NCBI GenBank assembly: GCA_014383605.1
Contig: JACNHM010000266.1
Location: forward strand, 1-21,858
Direction of reading: 5' to 3'
DNA: 21,858 bases
Source: Chloroflexota bacterium
Lineage (GTDB): Bacteria > Chloroflexota > Anaerolineae > UBA3071
The notes under the pieces are model-generated. The model was not told the origin of the DNA and made no database searches. It worked only from the letters and a program-made list of their open reading frames with translations. How positions within the stretch are numbered: the first letter of the stretch is position 1; every line of letters begins with the position of its first letter. The position numbers were made by a program, and so were the translations under genes. Positions 7,209 to 14,511 of the stretch are shown here, piece after piece.

Positions 7209-7596
7209 CCTGGTCAGAGGCTGGCTCCTGAAAGCGGAGAGCGATCTGACCAATGCCAGGATGTGCGTGGCTGCCGGTCAGTCCCTGGACACGGCTTGTT
7301 TCCATGCCCAGCAAGCGGCCGAGAAATTCCTCAAGGCCTACCTGACCGCCTACGGCATTGATTTCCCGTTTATCCACAACCTGGAGAAGTTGATCGAACT
7401 GGGTGCGAAGCACGACCCATCCTTCCTGAGCATCAAGGCCCCAGGCCAAGAGCTTACCCCGTACGCAGTCGAACTTCGCTACGACGACGAGTTCTGGCCT
7501 TCGGTTGAAACCGCCTGTCAAGCCCTGGATGCGGCCTTGACGATCAAGGATTTCGTGATGGATCGGCTACCCCCAGAGATGAAGCCTCGAGGCTGA
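7192..7596 (+). CDS. HEPN-domain protein, partner of the MNT protein
   Basis: 134 residues, all-helical HEPN domain. The conserved block ACFHAQQAAEKFLKAYL (about 35-51) and the following FIHNLEKLIEL match the HEPN family with the QQAAEK core. I do not see the R-x4-6-H ribonuclease motif of HepT-type toxins, so catalytic activity is uncertain. It begins inside the MNT gene (ATG 7192, 17-base overlap), the usual arrangement of MNT-HEPN pairs. Likely cytoplasmic. Confidence 0.88.
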   Translation: MKTVADLVRGWLLKAESDLTNARMCVAAGQSLDTACFHAQQAAEKFLKAYLTAYGIDFPFIHNLEKLIELGAKHDPSFLSIKAPGQELTPYAVELRYDDEFWPSVETACQALDAALTIKDFVMDRLPPEMKPRG

Positions 7597-7658
7597 TGGC
7601 ATATGGCTGATAACGTCTCGCAATGACAATCAGCGACTTTGACAGAGCCCTGCTGAAA

Positions 7659-7763
7659 CCCTTTGGTGCATCACCGTAAAACTTAAGCTCTGAGCCCCGT
7701 CCCCGGGGCGGCCCGAGGACGGGCCTTCGAGCCTTAAGTTTACGGGAATGCCCTTTGGTGCAT
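7659..7763. repeat. Small hairpin element bounded by 13-bp direct repeats (MITE-like)
   Basis: CCCTTTGGTGCAT occurs at 7659-7671 and again at 7751-7763. Between them is an imperfect palindrome: ACCGTAAAACTTAAG (7673-7687) facing CTTAAGTTTACGGG (7733-7746), with further pairing of GCCCCGTCC against GGACGGGC inside. The arrangement resembles a non-autonomous mobile element with target duplication or a REP/BIME-like unit; it may also end transcription of the MNT-HEPN pair. The rest of 7597-7781 holds nothing else I can support. Confidence 0.6.
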
Positions 7764-7781
7764 TGACAGATGAGGACAAAT

Positions 7782-9422
7782 ATGCTCAATTCCTTTCGCA
7801 GTCACGGACGACGGCTGGCCAGCATGGTCTGGCTGGGGCTATTGGCCGTTGCCCTCGTCGCCTGCCAGCCGCCGCTGCCGCAGCCGGCGGAAGCACCGCC
7901 TTCTGGCCCGCAGTCGGGCGGCCGGTTGATCTACGGCCTGACGCTGGTGGTGTCGGGCATTGACCCGCACGTGGACGCCTCATCGGAGCTGGGCATCCCC
8001 CTCACCAGCGTCTACGACACGTTGGTCTACCAGGCCCTGGACGGCAGCTTCGTCCCCGGCCTGGCCGAGAGCTGGGAGGTCTCCGGCGACGGGCTGGTCT
8101 ATACCTTCCGCCTGCGCAAGGACGTCACCTTCCACGACGGCACACCGTTCAACGCCGCGGCGGTGCAGTTCAACTTCGACCGCATCGCCGACCCGGAGAC
8201 CCAGTCCCGCAAGGCGGCGGGGTTGCTGGGGCCGTACGAGCGCACGGAGGTGGTGGACGAGTTCACGGTGCGCGTGCACTTCCGCCAGCCGCACGCTGCT
8301 TTTCTCGACGCCGCCAGCCAGGTCTACCTGGGCATGGTCAGCCCGACGGCGGTGCAGACGTGGGGGGCGGAATACCAGGAGCATCAGGTGGGCACGGGGC
8401 CTTTCCGGTTCAAGGAATACGTGCCCCGAGATCATCTGCTCCTGGATCGCAATCCGGACTACGCCTGGGCACCGGCGGTGTACGGGCACCGGGGGCCAGC
8501 CTACCTGGACGAGATCGAGTTCCACTTCTTCGCCGACTCCGCCTCGCGGGTGCTGGCGCTGGAATCGGGCCAGGCCCACGTCATGGGCGAGATCCCGCCG
8601 CAGGACGTGGCGCGGCTGCTGGATGCGCCGGAATTCGACATCCTGCGGGTGCCCATTCCCGGCCAGCCGCTGCAGTTTTTCGTCAATACGGAACACCCGC
8701 CCACGGACGACCTGCGGGTGCGGCAGGCGCTTCTCTACGCCGCCGACCGCGCAGCCATCATCCAGGCCATCTTCCGGGCCACCTCGCCGGCGGCCTACGG
8801 CCCGCTGAGCCCTGTCACCTGGGGCTACGACGCTGGCGTGTTGGAGATGTACCGGCACGACCCGGCCCAGGCCGCGGCGCTGCTGGAAGATGCCGGCTGG
8901 GCGGACAGCGACGGCGATGCCATCCGCGAGAAGGAGGGGCAGCCTCTGGCCCTGGAGATGATCCTCATGGGCTGGGGCTACGTGCCGGAGGTGGGGCAGA
9001 TGCTGCAGGCGCAGTTCCGCCAGGTGGGCGTGGACTTGCAGATGCAGGAACTGGCCTTCCCCGCGGCGGTGGCTGCGGCCGGCGAAGGCCAGCATCACCT
9101 GGCCCCCATGGTCTTCTCCTCCAGCGATCCCAGCATCCTCGCCAGCACCTTCCATTCCGCCAACGCCGACGCCGGCTTCAACTGGGCCAAGGTGCGGGAC
9201 GAGGAACTGGACCGGCTGCTGGACACGGGTGCCCAGACCATGGACGAGGAGGAGCGGCTGGCGCTCTACGCCCAGGCGCAGCAGCGCATCATGGATCTGG
9301 CGCTGATCCTGCCCGTGCGGGACTACGTGAACCTGAACGGCATCAGCGTGCCGGTGAAGGGGCTGCGCTACGACCGCCGTGGCTGGTTCCCCTGGCTCTA
9401 CGACGTCTATCTGGCCGAGTAG
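7782..9422 (+). CDS. ABC transporter family 5 substrate-binding lipoprotein (DppA/OppA-like)
   Basis: 546 residues. A lipoprotein signal (hydrophobic WLGLLAVALVAC) ends at Cys28 when started at ATG 7782, which has GAGG six bases upstream; ATG 7770 is in frame but lacks an RBS. The mature protein has the family 5 pattern: GGRLIYGL near the start, LAESWEVSGDGLVYTFRLR, DVTFHDGTPFNA and the GTGPFRFKEYV region. Such proteins bind oligopeptides, nickel or sugars outside the membrane and deliver them to DppBC. It is followed by a DppB-type permease after an 82-base gap with a strong hairpin. The ligand cannot be told from sequence. Confidence 0.93.
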   Translation: MLNSFRSHGRRLASMVWLGLLAVALVACQPPLPQPAEAPPSGPQSGGRLIYGLTLVVSGIDPHVDASSELGIPLTSVYDTLVYQALDGSFVPGLAESWEVSGDGLVYTFRLRKDVTFHDGTPFNAAAVQFNFDRIADPETQSRKAAGLLGPYERTEVVDEFTVRVHFRQPHAAFLDAASQVYLGMVSPTAVQTWGAEYQEHQVGTGPFRFKEYVPRDHLLLDRNPDYAWAPAVYGHRGPAYLDEIEFHFFADSASRVLALESGQAHVMGEIPPQDVARLLDAPEFDILRVPIPGQPLQFFVNTEHPPTDDLRVRQALLYAADRAAIIQAIFRATSPAAYGPLSPVTWGYDAGVLEMYRHDPAQAAALLEDAGWADSDGDAIREKEGQPLALEMILMGWGYVPEVGQMLQAQFRQVGVDLQMQELAFPAAVAAAGEGQHHLAPMVFSSSDPSILASTFHSANADAGFNWAKVRDEELDRLLDTGAQTMDEEERLALYAQAQQRIMDLALILPVRDYVNLNGISVPVKGLRYDRRGWFPWLYDVYLAE

Positions 9423-9444
9423 GGGCGGAGCGTGTTTTGCCGGA

Positions 9445-9477
9445 AGCCTGGCGAAGGTTCCGAACCCTCGCCAGGCT
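9445..9477 (+). terminator. Hairpin between binding protein and permease
   Basis: AGCCTGGCGA (9445-9454) pairs perfectly with TCGCCAGGCT (9468-9477), and GGTTC with GAACC inside it. No T-run follows, so it is more likely a stabiliser or partial attenuator, as is common after genes for abundant binding proteins, than a full terminator. Confidence 0.6.
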
Positions 9478-9504
9478 CCTGTGACCCATTGGGGGGACTG
9501 AGGC

Positions 9505-10428
9505 ATGTGGCGCTACATTGGACGGCGGCTGGCCGTCGCCCTGCCCACGCTGTGGGCCGTAACCACCCTCGTTTTTTTCCTCATGCGTGTCCTGCCCGGC
9601 GATCCGGCGGAGCTGTTGCTGGCTCAGTCAGGCGCTTCGGCGGAGGCCATCGCCCGGCTGCGCACGCAACTGGGGCTCGACCAGCCGCTGCTGGTGCAGT
9701 ACGGGCGGTTCCTCTTCCAGATTCTGCGCGGCGATCTGGGGCGCAGCCTGGTCGCCAACCGTCCGGTGGTGCGCATGATCGGCGAGCAGTTGCCGGCGAC
9801 GCTGGAACTGGCACTGGCGGCCATGGGCATTGCCGTCGTCCTGGGGTTGGCTCTGGGCCTCATCGCCGCGCTGCGGCGGGGCACCTGGGTGGACAGCCTG
9901 TGCATGACCGTGGCCGTCGTTGGCTCGTCGCTGCCCGTCTTCTGGTCAGGTTTGCTGTTCATCCTGTTCTTCAGCATCGCGCTGCGCTGGCTGCCCGCCA
10001 CCGGCGAAGGCACGTGGCGTCATCTGCTGATGCCGGCGGCAGTGCTGGGCATCGCCTCTTCTGGCTCCATCGCCCGTCAGACGCGCTCCAGCGTGCTGGA
10101 GACCTTGGGGCAGGAGTACGTCACCGCCGCGCGGGCCAAGGGACTGCGGGAATGGATGGTCCTCACCCGCCACGTGCTGCGCAATGCCCTGATCCCCGTG
10201 GCCACGGTCATCGGCCTGCGCTTCAGTTTCCTGCTGGGCGGCACCGTGGTCACCGAGACGGTCTTCTCGCGCCGCGGGCTGGGGCGGCTGATCGTGGACG
10301 GCATCCTCTGGAAAGACTTCCCCGTCGTGCAGGGCGTGGTGCTGCTGGTGGCGGCCATCTACGTGCTGGTGAACCTGTTCGTGGACGTGTCCTACGCTCT
10401 CCTCGACCCCCGTGTGCGCTACGACTGA
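9505..10428 (+). CDS. dppB: ABC transporter permease, DppB family
   Basis: 307 residues, complete. It starts MWRYIGRRLAVALPTLWAV and has LPGDPAELLL, the GLDQPLLVQYGRFLFQILRGDLGRS block and the ABC-contact EAA loop ETLGQEYVTAARAKGL, then ends ALLDPRVRYD: the classic DppB layout with about six membrane helices. ATG 9505 has GGGGGA a few bases upstream. It should pair with a DppC permease and DppD/F ATPases, but the next gene is unrelated and starts from its own promoter, so the transporter is incomplete here. Confidence 0.92.
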   Translation: MWRYIGRRLAVALPTLWAVTTLVFFLMRVLPGDPAELLLAQSGASAEAIARLRTQLGLDQPLLVQYGRFLFQILRGDLGRSLVANRPVVRMIGEQLPATLELALAAMGIAVVLGLALGLIAALRRGTWVDSLCMTVAVVGSSLPVFWSGLLFILFFSIALRWLPATGEGTWRHLLMPAAVLGIASSGSIARQTRSSVLETLGQEYVTAARAKGLREWMVLTRHVLRNALIPVATVIGLRFSFLLGGTVVTETVFSRRGLGRLIVDGILWKDFPVVQGVVLLVAAIYVLVNLFVDVSYALLDPRVRYD

Positions 10429-10439
10429 GTTCGCCAATC

Positions 10440-10468
10440 TTGTCCTTTGCGGCCTGCTGTGGTATGAT
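10440..10468 (+). promoter_or_regulatory. Sigma70-type promoter for the nitrilase-like gene
   Basis: TTGTCC (10440-10445), a 17-nt spacer and TATGAT (10463-10468), about 43 bases ahead of the start codon. It suggests that the next gene is not simply the tail of the transporter operon. Confidence 0.6.
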
Positions 10469-10510
10469 CTGGCTGTCTGGAAAGAGGAAAGAGGATCGAA
10501 GGAGGGTACG

Positions 10511-11815
10511 ATGGACAAAGTGATCGTGGCTTGTGTGCAGCAGAGGTTGCGTTTGCACGAAGATCTGGATGGTTGTCGGAGGGACCTGGCGCGGTTCCTG
10601 CGCACGGCCCAGGCCAAAAAAGCACAGCTCATCGTGTTCCCCGAGTTGCTGGGGACGATGGCCGTGTCGCCGCTGCTGCAAGGGCTGCGGGCAGGCCTCT
10701 TGAGGCGGGCAGACCAGGGCCGCCGCACCGGCGCTTCCCTGTGGACGCGAACCAAGAGCAAGGTGGCCGATACCACCGCCGGCGTGCTGAAGGCTGATCT
10801 GCGGCAGAACCTGAGCAATCTGCTGGTGGAGGACCCCGGCCTGGCCTGGGATGCCTACCGCGATCTCTTCGCCGGCGCGGCCCAGGAATACGACATGACG
10901 GTCGTGGCGGGCAGCGGCTATCTTCTGGACGAAGCCAGTGGCGGGATCGTCAATCAGGCCGTGGTTTTTGGCCCCGAAGGAAACATCCTGGGCCGGCAGG
11001 CCAAGGTGAGCCTGAGCGCTGACGATACGGGACTGGCCGTGCCGGGTGCGGAGTGGTCGGCGGTGGACACGGAGGTGGGCCGCATCGGCCTCCTGCTGGG
11101 GAACGATGCTCTCTATCCGGAGGCGGCCCGCATCCTGGCCTATCAGGGAGCGCAGATTCTGATCGGGCTGGGGGCCTGTCCGGGGGCGGGCCTGCACCGC
11201 AAGGTGCGGGATGGGTTACTGGCTCGCGTGCAGGAAAACCAGCTCTACGGGATGATCAGCTTCCTCGTCGGCCACAACGCGCTGGGGCTAGGCGAGCGGC
11301 AGGAGTACGCCGGTCAATCGGCGATCTTCGCCCCGGCGGAATTCACGCTTCGTTACAGCGGCGTGATGGTGGAGTTGGGCACCGCCAGCAGCGAAGGGGT
11401 GATCACCGCCGAATGGGACTTCGGCGCGCTGCGGGAACTGTGGGCGGAGAGCGATACGCCGCTGCGGCGGGCCATGCCCATGACGGCCTTCCGCTCGCTG
11501 GGCGACCGCTATGGGGAAGGGCGCACGCTGCACGAGATGTGGCAGGCCCTGCCGCCAGAGGGGGCGGCGCCGCCACTGCTGCCCGAAGTCGTGCCTGTGG
11601 ACGCCTTGCTGGAGATAGGCGTCGCTCCGCCCGAACCGCCGATTGAGGAGTTGCCTCCGCTGCCAGAGGAACTGCCGGAGGAGCTGTGGGCAGAGGAAGA
11701 AGATATGGCGGACGCCATCTTGGAGGAGTTGCTGGCTGAGGACATTCCCATGATGCCGGAGTGGGGACAGGAAGGGGACGAGGAGCCCATCGAGCCCGAG
11801 GAGGCTGACGCGTAG
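10511..11815 (+). CDS. Carbon-nitrogen hydrolase (nitrilase) fold protein, catalytic Cys missing, acidic tail
   Basis: 434 residues. ATG 10511 follows AAGGAGGG. The N-terminal about 370 residues follow the nitrilase fold: E45 in VFPELLG and K165 in RQAKVSLS match the catalytic Glu and Lys. At the position of the catalytic Cys (normally G-x-x-x-C-x-D-x-x-x-PE) the sequence is GLLLGNDALYPE, with Gly197, so amidase activity by the usual mechanism is not expected. An insert rich in Arg/Lys lies between 55 and 110. The last about 60 residues are a Pro/Glu-rich acidic tail (EELPEELWAEEEDM), atypical for the family. No signal peptide; likely cytoplasmic, perhaps a binding or regulatory protein. Its own promoter lies upstream. 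Confidence 0.85.
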   Translation: MDKVIVACVQQRLRLHEDLDGCRRDLARFLRTAQAKKAQLIVFPELLGTMAVSPLLQGLRAGLLRRADQGRRTGASLWTRTKSKVADTTAGVLKADLRQNLSNLLVEDPGLAWDAYRDLFAGAAQEYDMTVVAGSGYLLDEASGGIVNQAVVFGPEGNILGRQAKVSLSADDTGLAVPGAEWSAVDTEVGRIGLLLGNDALYPEAARILAYQGAQILIGLGACPGAGLHRKVRDGLLARVQENQLYGMISFLVGHNALGLGERQEYAGQSAIFAPAEFTLRYSGVMVELGTASSEGVITAEWDFGALRELWAESDTPLRRAMPMTAFRSLGDRYGEGRTLHEMWQALPPEGAAPPLLPEVVPVDALLEIGVAPPEPPIEELPPLPEELPEELWAEEEDMADAILEELLAEDIPMMPEWGQEGDEEPIEPEEADA

Positions 11816-12013
11816 TCGCTTCGTCGCGTCGTCAGAGTGTTGTCACGTCGCATGATCGTGATGAACAGGACACAACCGCTCATGTATGCGTGGCCCGAGA
11901 ATTGAGAAGGCGAGGTCGTTGCGGAGGGGGGTGAGCGTTCGTTGGATGTCAGTCAAGGTTTTGAACGAAGGAACTGCCCAAAAACACAGATGAGCGCAAG
12001 GAGGTAACTATAG

Positions 12014-13141
12014 GTGAGCGCTAAGAGGCGTACGAGGTCACAGCTTCCCAGGAGCAAACCAGCAGCAGTCACTCCGGTACCACAACAGGAACCATTGGAG
12101 TCGGCAGCGATATCCCAGGAGCCTGTCCAGGTCCCGATAAGCGGTGAAGCCCTGGCGCTGATGCGGCGGCTGGAAGAACTGCGAGACTCGCGGGTTATCA
12201 CCTTCTTCGCCAACCCCGACGTGATCGTTCGTGGCGATGTGCCGTTGCAGGTGTATGACCAGTTGCGACGAATCGGCAAAGTACCACGCCTTGACCTGTT
12301 TGTACACGGCACTGGTGGTCAGACTGAGGTGCCTTGGCGTGTGATCACCCTCATCCGCAACTTCTGTCAACATTTTGGCGTCTTGATCCCTTACATGGCC
12401 TACAGCGCCGCCACCCACCTGGCTATGGGAGCAGACGAGATCGTGATGGGCCCTATGTCAGAGCTGAGTCCGGTGGACCCGGCAAGGAGCCATCCGCTGT
12501 TGCCCAAGGAACGAGAAGGTGGGCCGCCGCTCACTATATCCGTCCAGGATCTGCGTCACTGTATCGAGTTCTTGAAGCGGGAAGGCGGTGAATATACGCC
12601 AGAGTCGTTGGCTTCTATCTATGTAGCCTTGTTTGACAAGATACACCCTCTGGCACTGGGGGCCATTGAACAAAGCTATGCTCTGGGCCGCCTCATCTCC
12701 GAGAAAGCTCTTTCCACCCACATGAACCCAAAGACAGAGAAGGATCAAATCGAACACATCGTCAACACCTTCTCGGAGAAGTTTTTCTCGCATCACTACC
12801 GGATCGGCTGGAAAGAGGCCAGGGAGATTGGCCTGAAAGTCACGTATGTGGACGATGAACTGTGGGAGACAATGTGGAAACTATACGGCCACTACGATGC
12901 CTACAGAGAAATCGCCAGGCCCATCGGTGAGCAGCCTTCGAGAGTGGCCAAACCCATCGTTTGGATAGACAGCTCTGTCCAAAGGCGGATTCTGGAAGAA
13001 ACTTACGCGATCAGCGAGGAGAGAGAGCGTCCGGGCGTTCAGCGGCTGCAGACAGTGGGTGCTCGTTGGTTAGCCATGGATTGGCAATCGGGCCTCGAAG
13101 AACAGAAATCTCCTGTGACATCAATTGCCACAGGGGAATAG
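12014..13141 (+). CDS. SDH/SppA-like Clp-fold serine protease homologue
   Basis: 375 residues. GTG 12014 has GGAGG nine bases upstream. After a basic, Pro/Gln-rich N-terminus (1-45) comes a ClpP/crotonase-like core: LDLFVHGTGG (oxyanion-type Gly motif, 93-102), then VLIPYMAYSAATHLAMGADEI with S131 at the expected nucleophile position, and SELSPVDP (149-156). This matches the serine dehydrogenase proteinase (SDH) group related to SppA. No membrane helix is visible. The MazF/PemK-type gene starts only 12 bases after its stop, so the two are probably co-transcribed. A protease-like partner in place of a usual antitoxin is unusual. The region looks lower in GC than its surroundings. Confidence 0.8.
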   Translation: MSAKRRTRSQLPRSKPAAVTPVPQQEPLESAAISQEPVQVPISGEALALMRRLEELRDSRVITFFANPDVIVRGDVPLQVYDQLRRIGKVPRLDLFVHGTGGQTEVPWRVITLIRNFCQHFGVLIPYMAYSAATHLAMGADEIVMGPMSELSPVDPARSHPLLPKEREGGPPLTISVQDLRHCIEFLKREGGEYTPESLASIYVALFDKIHPLALGAIEQSYALGRLISEKALSTHMNPKTEKDQIEHIVNTFSEKFFSHHYRIGWKEAREIGLKVTYVDDELWETMWKLYGHYDAYREIARPIGEQPSRVAKPIVWIDSSVQRRILEETYAISEERERPGVQRLQTVGARWLAMDWQSGLEEQKSPVTSIATGE

Positions 13142-13153
13142 GGAGGCTCGCCT

Positions 13154-13591
13154 ATGCCATTTCCGTACTACATCCGCCCCAGCAGTTTCACCTTCCGGCG
13201 CTACCCCAGATGGGCCGATGTATATTGGTTTGACTTTGGAGCTGTACACTCAAGCCAAGATAGAACGATGGCCGAGCCTCACCTTGCGGTTGTGGTGAGT
13301 AGCCCGGCCATCACGCTGAAGGGCACTGTGCTCATTGTACCCCTATCTGGTGCCGAACATAGGAGAAAGGGATACGCTTTTCACGTCCTCGTAACCAGGC
13401 GAGAATGTCCCAAGTTGGACAAAGATTCCATCGTCAAAGTGGACCAGATTTATTGCGTCACCGTTAAGCCAGGTTTGCCTGATCAGTATTACTTGACCAC
13501 GTTTAGCATGGAGATCATGAGGCACATCTACGAACAGATGTTGCGGGTATTGAACGTGGATCAGATAGTCAAAGCTCTCTCGTCGAGCTAG
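13154..13591 (+). CDS. MazF/PemK-like toxin-family protein
   Basis: 145 residues. ATG 13154 has GGGAGG seven bases upstream. The PemK/MazF fold is suggested by WADVYWFDFG (start of the first beta strands, normally GDVYWVDF), then EPHLAVVVSS and GTVLIVPLSGAEH, and KVDQIYCVTVK near the third motif. These proteins are small RNases, or in some lineages non-toxic derivatives. The N-terminal about 20 residues before the motif are longer than in typical MazF. No AbrB or RHH antitoxin gene is adjacent; the upstream neighbour is the Clp-fold protease homologue. Its stop TAG overlaps the stop of the convergent gene in the tetramer CTAG (13588-13591). Confidence 0.78.
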   Translation: MPFPYYIRPSSFTFRRYPRWADVYWFDFGAVHSSQDRTMAEPHLAVVVSSPAITLKGTVLIVPLSGAEHRRKGYAFHVLVTRRECPKLDKDSIVKVDQIYCVTVKPGLPDQYYLTTFSMEIMRHIYEQMLRVLNVDQIVKALSSS

Positions 13592-13932
13592 GTTGTGAGC
13601 GTTTCGGGGTTGGCCATGTAGAAAGCTCTTAACTGATGTTCTTGCATTCGAGCTGTTACAGCCAGCCCGCTATCTGGCCCCCTCTCTTCCGTAGCTATCG
13701 CCTGAAAGTGTTCTGGCGGCAGGGAAGTTGCCAAAGCCTCGAAAGAGCGCCCTACCTGTTCCAGGAAAGAAGTCGGGAAAACAACGTAGGGGATCACGTA
13801 GACAAACTCCACCACACGAAGAGGCGGTATAGTGTCCTGGACTTCCTCGCTGGCCGAAAGCAGCCCAAAGCTGGTGGCAAGGACCTCATCGCGGCCGGAA
13901 TGTTCCTTTAGAGACACCTCCAGTGTGTTCAT
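13588..13932 (-). CDS. Hypothetical protein with consensus promoter, convergent to mazF
   Basis: 114 residues, no family recognised. ATG 13932 is chosen because AAGGAG lies six bases upstream; in-frame ATGs at 13938 and 14004 lack a spaced RBS. The product starts MNTLEVSLKEHSGRDEVLA and has a hydrophobic stretch VVEFVYVIPYVVFPTSFLEQVG in the middle, too short and mixed to call a membrane helix with confidence. A perfect TTGACA-17-TATAAT promoter lies about 110 bases upstream, which supports a real gene. It lies in the same lower-GC stretch as the protease and MazF genes and could be an accessory or regulatory member; that is a guess. Confidence 0.65.
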   Translation of the reverse strand: MNTLEVSLKEHSGRDEVLATSFGLLSASEEVQDTIPPLRVVEFVYVIPYVVFPTSFLEQVGRSFEALATSLPPEHFQAIATEERGPDSGLAVTARMQEHQLRAFYMANPETLTT

Positions 13933-14049
13933 CTGCATCTCCTTCGTGGGCTGGCAAAGCGGCATGACAACGATACCGGTTCTTGGGTAGTGGATAACGT
14001 TCACTGGGGAACAAGGAATTGTACCTGCTGGTCTTTTCGATCCAACGCT

Positions 14050-14078
14050 ATTATACTGCTGAAGGCCGGATTTGTCAA
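14050..14078 (-). promoter_or_regulatory. Perfect-consensus sigma70 promoter
   Basis: On the minus strand TTGACA (14073-14078), exactly 17 nt, then TATAAT (14050-14055), matching the consensus at all twelve positions. It drives the gene at 13588-13932. Confidence 0.88.
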
Positions 14079-14084
14079 TCTTGA

Positions 14085-14303
14085 AAGGGGGGCGTCACGT
14101 TCAACGATACCGACGTTTTTGCAGCCATTGAGATGTTGCCGGAGGAAATCGAAACAGTCATTGAAGCGGTCAACAGCGAAGGAAGTGCTGCCTTCGCTTC
14201 AGGCAAGCACAAAGAGGCTGAAGCCACCCTGGCCCGGGTCAAGGTGACCAGCCGACCACGCGACCACGCGACCACGAGACCAACCGACGACGCGACTACC
14301 TGA
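14085..14303 (+). pseudogene. Truncated gene fragment ending in an octanucleotide repeat
   Basis: An open frame from 14085 to the TGA at 14301 reads a helical segment (FNDTDVFAAIEMLPEEIETV, then IEAVNSEGSAAFASGKHKEA) that, from memory, resembles the N-terminal part of Chloroflexota winged-helix/Mrr-like proteins. There is no good start codon before ATG 14133 and no spaced RBS there. The frame then runs straight into a CGACCACG repeat, giving RDHATTRPTDDATT. I read it as a gene remnant, or at most a 56-residue protein from 14133. The family resemblance is from memory and should be searched. Confidence 0.4.
14244..14300. repeat. Octanucleotide CGACCACG repeat
   Basis: About six degenerate 8-bp units (CGACCACG, CGACCACG, AGACCAAC, CGACGACG, CGACTACC). 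It forms the 3' end of the fragment above and abuts the stop of the convergent minus-strand gene at 14296. Confidence 0.8.
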
Positions 14304-14511
14304 CCATGTCGGCCATCTGGCGGCCGGCCTGCAGGATGGACATGCCCAGCTTGAACCACTCGCCGGTGCCGGCCTGCAGACGGCGACGGCCTTGGTCTGG
14401 GGCTTCCTCTGCGTCGAGTTTTTCTCTGGACAGCATGGCCCAGGCCAGCGCTGCACCCAGCAGCGCGCCGGACAGGGCACCGATGAGTAAGCCGCGGGTT
14501 TTCTTGTTCAC
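14296..14511 (-). CDS. Small YtxH-like membrane protein
   Basis: 71 residues. GTG start at 14511 overlaps the stop of the upstream gene (GTGA, 14508-14511), so translation is coupled. A glycine-rich membrane segment (GLLIGALSGALLGAALAWAML, about 7-27) follows a basic N-terminus and precedes a polar helix, the layout of YtxH-type proteins. Function unknown; probably an inner-membrane partner of the preceding gene product. Confidence 0.72.
   Translation of the reverse strand: MNKKTRGLLIGALSGALLGAALAWAMLSREKLDAEEAPDQGRRRLQAGTGEWFKLGMSILQAGRQMADMVR

Noticed and set aside
9445..9477. Classical rho-independent terminator
   Set aside because: The stem is strong but no T-run follows, so I describe it only as a hairpin or attenuator.
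7980..9506. 508-codon minus-strand frame
   Set aside because: Antisense shadow of the solute-binding protein gene.
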